Part shown: in pieces, positions 32,270 through 38,254 of the stretch
How positions within the stretch are numbered: the first letter of the stretch is position 1
How the letters are laid out: every line of letters starts with the position of its first letter
Origin: Bacillota bacterium
GTDB lineage: Bacteria; Bacillota; Clostridia; Christensenellales; Aristaeellaceae
Reading direction: 5' to 3'
Length of the DNA: 38,254 nt
Assembly: GCA_023409955.1 (NCBI GenBank)
Contig: JAEYQQ010000148.1
Coordinates: 1 to 38,254 of the forward strand
Notes under the pieces: generated by a model
What the model saw: the letters and a program-made list of their open reading frames with translations, nothing else
What the model was told of the DNA's origin: nothing
Databases searched by the model: none
Position numbers and translations under genes: made by a program

Positions 32270-34354
32270 ATGGCGAATGTAAAAGAGCTTTTTGGCAGCA
32301 TGGTTTTCAATGATGCTATCATGCGGGCACGCTTGCCCAAGGAAACGTACCGCGCTTTACAAAAGACAATTGATGATGGCAAACCCCTGGACCCCCATGT
32401 TGCCAATATAGTAGCCAACGCCATGAAGGATTGGGCGGTGGAAAAAGGCGCTACCCATTATACCCATTGGTTTCAGCCCATGACTGGAATTACTGCAGAA
32501 AAGCACGACAGCTTCATATCCCCCGTCAAGGGCGGCAGCGTCATATTGGAGTTCAGCGGCAAAGAGCTGATCAAGGGCGAGCCCGATGCCTCCTCCTTCC
32601 CCTCCGGCGGCCTGCGTGCCACCTTTGAAGCCAGGGGTTATACCGCCTGGGACCCCACTTCTTACGCTTTTATCAAAGACAAAGTGCTTTGCATTCCTAC
32701 CGCCTTCTGCTCCTACGGCGGCGAAGCGCTGGATAAGAAGACGCCTTTGCTGCGGTCCATGGAAGCTTTGAGCAAGCAAGCAGTGCGCGTCTTAAAGCTT
32801 TTCGGCCATGCTGATGTTGATCACGTATTTTCCACTGCAGGACCTGAGCAGGAATATTTCCTTGTGGATAAAACACTGTATGACAAACGCCGAGACCTCA
32901 TATACACTGGTCGCACATTGTTTGGTGCCAAGCCGCCCAAGGGCCAGGAGCTGGAAGACCATTATTTTGGCGTGATCAAACCCCGCATCCAGGCTTTTAT
33001 GGATGCTTTGAACGAAGAATTATGGAAGCTTGGCGTGCTGGCCAAGACAGAGCATAACGAAGTAGCTCCTGCCCAGCATGAATTAGCCCCCATTTTTTCC
33101 ATCGCTAATGTCGCTGCCGATCACAACCAGCTGAGCATGGAAATCATGAAGAAGGTTGCAGGGCGTTTCGGTCTTGTATGCCTGCTGCATGAAAAGCCCT
33201 TTGCTGGCGTCAACGGTTCCGGCAAGCATAACAACTGGTCCATGTCAACCAGCACTGGGATAAATCTGCTGGAGCCAGGCCAAACCCCCTATGAAAATGC
33301 CCAGTTTTTGCTTTTCCTGGCTGCCATCATCAAGGCTGTGGATGAAAACCAGGATATGCTGCGCGTATCAGTTGCCAGTGCCGGCAATGACCACCGCCTT
33401 GGCGCCAATGAAGCCCCGCCTGCCATTATTTCCGTATTCTTGGGTGAGGAACTGACGGAGATTGTGGAATCCCTGACCACCGGCTGCCCCTACAACTGTC
33501 ATAAGAAAAACGAAATGACCATTGGTGTAGATGTACTGCCACCCCTACCCAAGGATTCCACCGACCGAAACCGTACCTCGCCCTTTGCATTCACAGGCAA
33601 TAAGTTTGAGTTCCGCAGCCCGGGCTCTTCCTTTTCCATCAGCGGTCCCAACATTGTACTAAATACCATCGTAGCTGAATCCTTAAAGCAGTTTGCCACT
33701 GAGCTGGAGGGGGCTGAAAACTTTACTGCCAAGCTCAACGAGCTGGTGATCAAAGCTTTTACAGACCATAAACGAATCATATTCAACGGCAACAATTATG
33801 CTGCAGATTGGATTGTGGAAGCTGAAAAACGCGGCCTTTTGAATCTTTCCTCCACAGTAGATGCTCTTCCCTACTTTGTAAAGGAAAAGAACATCAAGCT
33901 CTTTACAGACCATAAGGTTTTCAGCGAGACGGAAATGCGCAGCCGCTACGAAATTTTAGTAGAAAGCTATATCAAGGTCATCAATATTGAAGCTTTTACA
34001 GCTTTGGACATGGCCCGTAAAGATATCTTGCCTGCCGTTTTAGCATTTTCCAAAGTTGTTGCCGATACGGCGCTGAGCAAAAAATCGCTGCTTCCTACCC
34101 TCAACCTGGTGGCTGAGGAGGTTCTTCTTACTAAACTTTCGGCTCTTACCAACTCACTCTCAGCGAAGATTGAAGCCTTATCTAATATCATGGCAGAAAG
34201 CAGCCCCGATCTTTTGTCCCATGCCAAGCATAGCCGTGACAAGCTTGTGCCCGCCATGAACGAGCTGCGGGCGGTTGCCGATGAGCTGGAGACCATTGTT
34301 GCCAAGGAATATTGGCCAATGCCCACTTACGGTGAGCTTTTATTCAACGTATAA
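32270..34354 (+). CDS. glnN: Glutamine synthetase, type III
   Basis: Large glutamine synthetase of about 694 residues, the dodecameric type found in Clostridia, Bacteroidetes and cyanobacteria. Family marks are the N-terminal THWFQPMTGITAEKHDSF, the NEVAPAQHELAPIFS block, HEKPFAGVNGSGKHNNWSMS for nucleotide and metal binding, and FRSPGSSFSISGPN. I chose the ATG at 32270, preceded by AGGAGG at 8 nt, over an upstream TTG at 32192 that lies inside the leader hairpin. It is transcribed from a strong promoter through a terminator-like leader hairpin, with amtB 135 nt downstream beyond a strong terminator. Having types I and III together suggests they work under different nitrogen supply. Confidence 0.95.
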   Translation: MANVKELFGSMVFNDAIMRARLPKETYRALQKTIDDGKPLDPHVANIVANAMKDWAVEKGATHYTHWFQPMTGITAEKHDSFISPVKGGSVILEFSGKELIKGEPDASSFPSGGLRATFEARGYTAWDPTSYAFIKDKVLCIPTAFCSYGGEALDKKTPLLRSMEALSKQAVRVLKLFGHADVDHVFSTAGPEQEYFLVDKTLYDKRRDLIYTGRTLFGAKPPKGQELEDHYFGVIKPRIQAFMDALNEELWKLGVLAKTEHNEVAPAQHELAPIFSIANVAADHNQLSMEIMKKVAGRFGLVCLLHEKPFAGVNGSGKHNNWSMSTSTGINLLEPGQTPYENAQFLLFLAAIIKAVDENQDMLRVSVASAGNDHRLGANEAPPAIISVFLGEELTEIVESLTTGCPYNCHKKNEMTIGVDVLPPLPKDSTDRNRTSPFAFTGNKFEFRSPGSSFSISGPNIVLNTIVAESLKQFATELEGAENFTAKLNELVIKAFTDHKRIIFNGNNYAADWIVEAEKRGLLNLSSTVDALPYFVKEKNIKLFTDHKVFSETEMRSRYEILVESYIKVINIEAFTALDMARKDILPAVLAFSKVVADTALSKKSLLPTLNLVAEEVLLTKLSALTNSLSAKIEALSNIMAESSPDLLSHAKHSRDKLVPAMNELRAVADELETIVAKEYWPMPTYGELLFNV

Positions 34355-34383
34355 TCAACAAGCGCCATTTCAAATGCACAAGG

Positions 34384-34418
34384 ACGTGCATGCGGCCAAC
34401 AGCTGCATGCACGTTTTT
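34384..34418 (+). terminator. Strong terminator between glnN and amtB
   Basis: ACGTGCATGC (34384-34393) pairs perfectly with GCATGCACGT (34405-34414); inner pairs extend the stem to 13 with a CAACA loop, followed by TTTTT. It ends glnN and could also attenuate read-through into amtB, for which I see no clear separate promoter. Confidence 0.88.
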
Positions 34419-34489
34419 GCGTATATAAAGCCCTGCAGTTCCTATGGATTCAGGCACATGGTAATAACAAAAACAAGGAGGAAAAGAAA

Positions 34490-36235
34490 ATGGAGGTCAC
34501 AAACATCGTTACCGAGCTTGCCCAAAAATTCTCCTCAGTAGATACCATATGGGTTCTGCTGGCTGCAGTGCTGGTATTTTTCATGCAAGCCGGGTTTGCC
34601 ATGGTGGAAACAGGCTTTACCCGAGCGAAAAATGCAGGCAATATCATTATGAAAAACCTGCTGGACTTTGCTATCGGTACCATTGTATTCTGGCTCTTGG
34701 GTTTTGGTTTGATGTTCGGCAAAGATCATGGCGGAATCATTGGGTCGATCGATCTGCTCATCCGGGGTGAATACGGCCCATTCACCTTTCCCACACCTGC
34801 ATTCATCATCTTTCAGACCATGTTCTGCGCCACCGCCGCCACCATTGTATCCGGTGCTATGGCGGAGCGTACCAAATTTATCTCCTACTGCATTTACAGC
34901 GGCATCATCAGCCTGGTGATCTATCCTATCTCAGGCCACTGGATCTGGGGCGGCGGATGGCTTGCACAAATGGGCTTTCATGACTTTGCAGGTTCCACCG
35001 CTGTGCACATGGTAGGCGGTCTTTCAGCCCTGATTGGCGCAGCCATGCTGGGGCCCCGCATCGGCAAGTATGACAAAGCAGGAAAGCCCAAAGCCATTTT
35101 GGGCCACAGCATTACCTTAGGTGCACTGGGGGTGTTTATTCTATGGTTCTGCTGGTTCGGATTCAACGCAGGATCCACCGTATCTGCCACCGGAGATGAA
35201 ACGCTCACTGCCATGAGCAACATCTTCATTACCACCAACCTGGCTGCCGCCACCGCCACTGTTGGTGTGCTGATCATTACCTGGATCCGTTACAAAAAGC
35301 CCGATGTTTCTATGACCCTCAATGGTTCACTGGCGGGCCTTGTGGCCATCACAGCCGGGTGCAACGTCGTCAGCCCGGTAGGCGCGTTTTTTATCGGCCT
35401 CATTGCCGCCTTTGCCATTGTATTTGGCATTGAATTTATTGACAAGAAGCTGAAGATTGACGACCCAGTAGGCGCTATCGGCGTACACTGCATCTGCGGC
35501 GCCTTGGGCACCCTTTTGGTTGGTATCTTTGCAGTGGATGGCGGTCTCTTGTATGGCGGCGGTTTTGCCATGCTGGGTGTGCAGGCACTGGGCGTTGGCT
35601 CGGTGGCAGCTTATGTCTCTGTCACCATGTCCATCGTGTTCTTCCTCATTAAAAAGACCGTGGGGCTTCGGGTTTCAGCCGAGGAAGAAATCGTAGGCCT
35701 TGATATAGAAGAACACGGTTTGGCATCGGCTTATGCAGATTTTATGCCAGCCCCCGTAGTCGGCGCCATGCTGCCCACCGGAATGCCATCTATTACTGCC
35801 GATGCGCACGCTTCCGTATCTATAGATGAGGCCGTGCCAGTCGTATTGGCTACAGAAAAGAAACCGGTCACCACTGATGTGAAGATGACCAAGGTTACCA
35901 TCATTACCAAGCAAAGCAGGTTTGATGGATTGAAAGCAGCCATGGAGGCCATTGGCATCACCGGCATGACCGTGACACAAGTGCTGGGCTGCGGCATGCA
36001 AAAGGGTAAGCCGGAATATTACCGCGGCGTTGCTGTGGATTTTGAACTGCTGCCCAAGATTCAGGTGGATATTGTAGTATGCAAAGTACCTGTACGCACA
36101 GTGATTGACACAGCGAAAAAGGTGCTGTATACCGGACACATCGGTGATGGCAAAATATTTGTATATGATGTGGAAAACGTGGTGAAGGTTCGCACAGGTG
36201 AAGAAGGTTACAACGCCCTGCAGGATATTGAGTAA
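34490..36235 (+). CDS. Ammonium channel AmtB fused to a C-terminal P-II domain
   Basis: A 581-residue fusion. Residues about 15-405 are the Amt channel with eleven membrane segments and the twin pore histidines H173 (STAVHMVGG) and H333 (IGVHCICGALGT). A linker of about 60 residues leads to a complete P-II signalling domain (465-581) with the signature TGHIGDGKIFVYDVENVVKVRTGE. In separate systems the GlnK protein binds Amt and closes it when ammonium is plentiful; here sensor and channel are one chain, so gating would be built in. The T-loop reads KGKPEYYRGVAVDFELLPK, and Val516 aligns with the Tyr51 that is uridylylated in enterobacteria, so control by that modification is unlikely. GGAGG lies 8 nt before the ATG. 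Confidence 0.94.
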   Translation: MEVTNIVTELAQKFSSVDTIWVLLAAVLVFFMQAGFAMVETGFTRAKNAGNIIMKNLLDFAIGTIVFWLLGFGLMFGKDHGGIIGSIDLLIRGEYGPFTFPTPAFIIFQTMFCATAATIVSGAMAERTKFISYCIYSGIISLVIYPISGHWIWGGGWLAQMGFHDFAGSTAVHMVGGLSALIGAAMLGPRIGKYDKAGKPKAILGHSITLGALGVFILWFCWFGFNAGSTVSATGDETLTAMSNIFITTNLAAATATVGVLIITWIRYKKPDVSMTLNGSLAGLVAITAGCNVVSPVGAFFIGLIAAFAIVFGIEFIDKKLKIDDPVGAIGVHCICGALGTLLVGIFAVDGGLLYGGGFAMLGVQALGVGSVAAYVSVTMSIVFFLIKKTVGLRVSAEEEIVGLDIEEHGLASAYADFMPAPVVGAMLPTGMPSITADAHASVSIDEAVPVVLATEKKPVTTDVKMTKVTIITKQSRFDGLKAAMEAIGITGMTVTQVLGCGMQKGKPEYYRGVAVDFELLPKIQVDIVVCKVPVRTVIDTAKKVLYTGHIGDGKIFVYDVENVVKVRTGEEGYNALQDIE

Positions 36236-36277
36236 CAGCTGCTTAAAAGAGGAGCCTATAAAAAGGCTTCACGCAAG

Positions 36278-36307
36278 CCTCCATGCTGTATAGCATGGAG
36301 GTGTTTT
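36278..36307 (+). terminator. Terminator of the amtB-P-II gene
   Basis: CCTCCATGCT (36278-36287) pairs perfectly with AGCATGGAGG (36292-36301) over a 4-nt loop and is followed by TGTTTTC. A smaller AGCCT/AGGCT stem precedes it. Confidence 0.8.
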
Positions 36308-36368
36308 CAAAATCCCGATACAACAGCTATGACGCATCATAAAGAATGGATGAATTCACCCAACAGCC

Positions 36369-36415
36369 AAAAAAGATACTGCCGCCAATATCGCAAATTG
36401 CTTATTAGGCGGCAG
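36369..36415 (-). terminator. Terminator of the DUF3298 gene
   Basis: CTGCCGCC (36379-36386 read with 36408-36415, GGCGGCAG) forms an 8-bp stem extended by AATA/TATT with one bulge. On the minus strand it is followed by TATCTTTTTT. A second stem, CTCCTGG/CCAGGAG (36507-36530), overlaps the end of the gene. Confidence 0.7.
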
Positions 36416-36516
36416 CCCCAAATTCATCTTCCCTTTCTGGTTGCATCATAGCTTTATATTGTTTCGTGTTTCATCCCCACCCACAAAAAAGCATCCCCAA
36501 GCATTGCTCCTGGTGC

Positions 36517-37197
36517 TCAGCAGCCAGGAGGCCTTTTGATGAGGCTGAAGGGAATGGTAAAGGTAACAATACCTGTTGCATAAGGAGCAATGTCATATTG
36601 CTGATAATAAATGACCAGGCCACAGGGAGATAGGTAATAGCTTTGAGGGTTGAACTTTTCCACAATCAGTTTTCGATAGTCCTCAAAAAAAATCTGTTCC
36701 TGCTCCATTATTTTGTCAGCTTGCTTAATAATCAGCGCCAGCAAAAACTGCTGGTAATGAAAGCCTACCGGGAAATAGCTGGAAAGCGGAACCATCATGC
36801 CTGTGCGCAGGTTCCATGTGTCGGAAAACCGCAGCGTATTGGGATGGGCACCGCCGGTATATTCATACACATCCCTGTAATAGCTTAGGTAACATTCCTG
36901 ATTGTATGTGACCTTATATTGCACCCCTGAGCCATAGGGGTTAAAGGGGAAGCCCTCCTCCTGCGTGTATTGGTATGTTTCCACAGCATTTTCATACAGG
37001 GTGGTTGAAGCATAGTTATACAGGTCATCCACCTGCATTTGAATGCGGCTGTTAATAGCCGTTTCCACCGGACTGCCATCCGGAAGCCTGACCTTAAAGT
37101 AATCCATGGTCAGGGAGAGCATCAGGACATCTTCATATGTAAAATCCTGATTCAATTGCTGCGGTATAATGGTTGCACTGTAATTTTGCGTAGCCAT
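36517..37197 (-). CDS. DUF3298 (RsiV-like) domain protein without membrane anchor
   Basis: A 226-residue protein. Its second half carries the DUF3298 signature: YEYTGGAHPNT, the WNLRTGMMVPLSSYF segment and the C-terminal GLVIYYQQYDIAPYATGIVTFTIPFS. The first half (about 25-105) fits the DUF4163-like partner domain. In B. subtilis this module is the outer, lysozyme-sensing part of the anti-sigma factor RsiV, which has a membrane anchor; here there is no signal peptide, membrane segment or neighbouring sigma factor. The third of three tandem ATG codons (37195-37197) is chosen, since GGAGG lies 7 nt upstream; open frame further up lacks homology. Location inside or outside the cell is uncertain. 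Confidence 0.8.
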   Translation of the reverse strand: MATQNYSATIIPQQLNQDFTYEDVLMLSLTMDYFKVRLPDGSPVETAINSRIQMQVDDLYNYASTTLYENAVETYQYTQEEGFPFNPYGSGVQYKVTYNQECYLSYYRDVYEYTGGAHPNTLRFSDTWNLRTGMMVPLSSYFPVGFHYQQFLLALIIKQADKIMEQEQIFFEDYRKLIVEKFNPQSYYLSPCGLVIYYQQYDIAPYATGIVTFTIPFSLIKRPPGC

Positions 37198-37566
37198 CAT
37201 CATCCCTCCTGCCGTTACCCTATGCCAATGAGAACGGATTGGTGCGCAACATGGCATTTCCATACTTTGGCAACTATTGATACGTATCGTCGCTCGTGCA
37301 TTTTCAGACCATCTCATAGCATTCTTTATCCACGGAGCCTAACCCAAACCAAGAATGAAACTTTTAGCTATGAACATTCCCAAAGAATATAATCTCTACC
37401 GGATCATCAAACTAACTTTCGAACCAACGCACATCCGTATTTATCATTTATCACGATTCCTTCATATGATATATTGGCAGGTTTTGACCCTTCATCATTC
37501 ATTTGTAATTTTAATAGAAGCTTTATATTCTCTATCCCACCCGCCTGACCAATGAAGGAGCAAAGC
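37198..37566. other. Intergenic region between divergent DUF3298 gene and adenine deaminase gene
   Basis: About 370 AT-rich bases with no gene. A weak plus-strand promoter candidate is TTGACC near 37485, 16-bp spacer and TAATTT. I looked for a purine riboswitch before adenine deaminase and saw no convincing three-way junction. Ribosome binding sites close both ends. Confidence 0.4.
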
Positions 37567-38254
37567 ATGAGCAAAACAAACGGCGGCAACCCGACAACCG
37601 CTTCCCGAGTCAGCACAGAACCCGTCGCCCTCAATGCTGCCATTACCGCAGCACTGGGCAGTCATAAGGCTGAACTCGTTTTAAAGAATATTTGCTATCT
37701 GAATGTATTTACCGGCGAATGGCTGCACGGAGATATTGCCATATGCGGCGGGAAGATTGCAGGCATTGGCGAATATGAAGGGCATACGGAGATTGACGGT
37801 AGAGACCTTACCTGCGTACCTGGCTTTATTGATGGGCACATACACCTTGAAAGCGCCATGGTTACACCGCCGGAGTTTGCCCGATCTGTAATTCCCCATG
37901 GCACAACAGCGGTGGTGGCTGACCCTCATGAAATCGTGAATGTTCTGGGCCGTGCTGGGCTTGAGTATATGCTTAAAGTCACAGAGGACCTGCCCTTGGA
38001 CGTTTTCTTTATGCTGCCATCTTGCGTGCCTGCCACACGCTTTGATGAAAGTGGGGCAGAGTTCAGCCTTGCTGATATTGAAACCTATCTTTCCCACCCA
38101 CGGGTGACAGGCCTTGGGGAGATGATGGATTACGATGGCGTGCTGTCTTTACGCCAAGGAGTGCTTGCAAAAATCCGTGCTGCCTATCATGCAGGAAAGC
38201 CGGTGGATGGCCAGGCACCTGGCCGTATGGGGAAAAATCTTTCCGCATACATTG
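37567..38254 (+). CDS. ade: Adenine deaminase (3' end beyond window)
   Basis: Amidohydrolase-fold enzyme that converts adenine to hypoxanthine and ammonia for purine salvage. The 229 codons visible cover the N-terminal beta domain (about 38-85) and the start of the metal-dependent barrel: PGFIDGHIHLESAM holds the first His pair, followed by GTTAVVADPHEIVNVLG and LDVFFMLPSCVPATRFDESGA, all characteristic of Ade. Full-length members have about 570-600 residues, so more than half lies beyond the right edge. An N-terminal extension of about 35 residues is longer than in many homologues. AAGGAG lies 6 nt before the ATG. The ammonia released links it loosely to the nitrogen genes next door. Confidence 0.93.
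   Translation, partial: MSKTNGGNPTTASRVSTEPVALNAAITAALGSHKAELVLKNICYLNVFTGEWLHGDIAICGGKIAGIGEYEGHTEIDGRDLTCVPGFIDGHIHLESAMVTPPEFARSVIPHGTTAVVADPHEIVNVLGRAGLEYMLKVTEDLPLDVFFMLPSCVPATRFDESGAEFSLADIETYLSHPRVTGLGEMMDYDGVLSLRQGVLAKIRAAYHAGKPVDGQAPGRMGKNLSAYI

Noticed and set aside
37198..37566. Purine riboswitch upstream of adenine deaminase
   Set aside because: No three-way junction with the conserved purine-aptamer core could be traced in this AT-rich region.
1..38254. Mobile element, phage or defence island
   Set aside because: No integrase, transposase, phage, toxin-antitoxin or restriction gene was recognised, and the genes present are ordinary chromosomal ones with uniform composition.

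Overview
The window reads as about 38 kb of chromosome from a Gram-positive anaerobe of the Clostridia (Bacillota). The grounds are family choice rather than a marker gene: Rex, FloA with an NfeD-like partner, a VanW/G5 protein, a glutamine synthetase I followed by an ANTAR regulator, glutamine synthetase III, and an AmtB fused to P-II. Strong GGAGG ribosome binding sites about 7 nt before frequent GTG/TTG starts and near-consensus sigma-A promoters agree with this. Base composition is mid-range. I saw no rRNA, tRNA, CRISPR array, insertion sequence or phage gene.

Layout. 1-4019 (-): an Lhr-type DNA helicase, cut by the left edge. 4505-12358 (+): a 2617-residue cyclic beta-1,2-glucan synthase. 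12712-14498: a small secreted protein facing an ECF sigma factor / membrane anti-sigma pair, with overlapping 3' ends. 14696-16702 (+): a YgiQ-type radical SAM protein. 16819-19033 (-): two TetR-type regulators around a membrane protein. 19284-21752 (-): rex and a VanW/G5 wall protein. 21934-24874 (-): an nfeD-like gene, floA, an unknown membrane-anchored protein and a LytTR response regulator, bounded by a promoter and a terminator. 24975-26185 (-): two overlapping uracil-DNA glycosylase family genes, only one with the iron-sulfur cysteines. 26304-27141 (-): trmL and a small acidic membrane protein. 27341-28617 (+): a DMT exporter and rpmB. 28812-29837 (-): a VOC protein and a HAD phosphatase gene broken by one stop codon. 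29870-36235: a nitrogen-assimilation island. 36517-37197 (-): an RsiV-like DUF3298 protein. 37567-end (+): adenine deaminase, cut by the right edge.

The best-defined functional unit is the nitrogen island. Glutamine synthetase I and an ANTAR protein form one operon. Divergently lie glutamine synthetase III and an ammonium channel with its own P-II domain. Ammonium uptake, glutamine formation, a P-II sensor and an RNA-binding antiterminator-type regulator are thus encoded together. The P-II T-loop lacks the usual uridylylated tyrosine, and the synthetase III gene has a terminator-like hairpin in its leader. The least understood unit is the nfeD-floA-unknown-LytTR operon, which ties a membrane-microdomain scaffold to an uncharacterised anchored protein and a response regulator with no kinase nearby.
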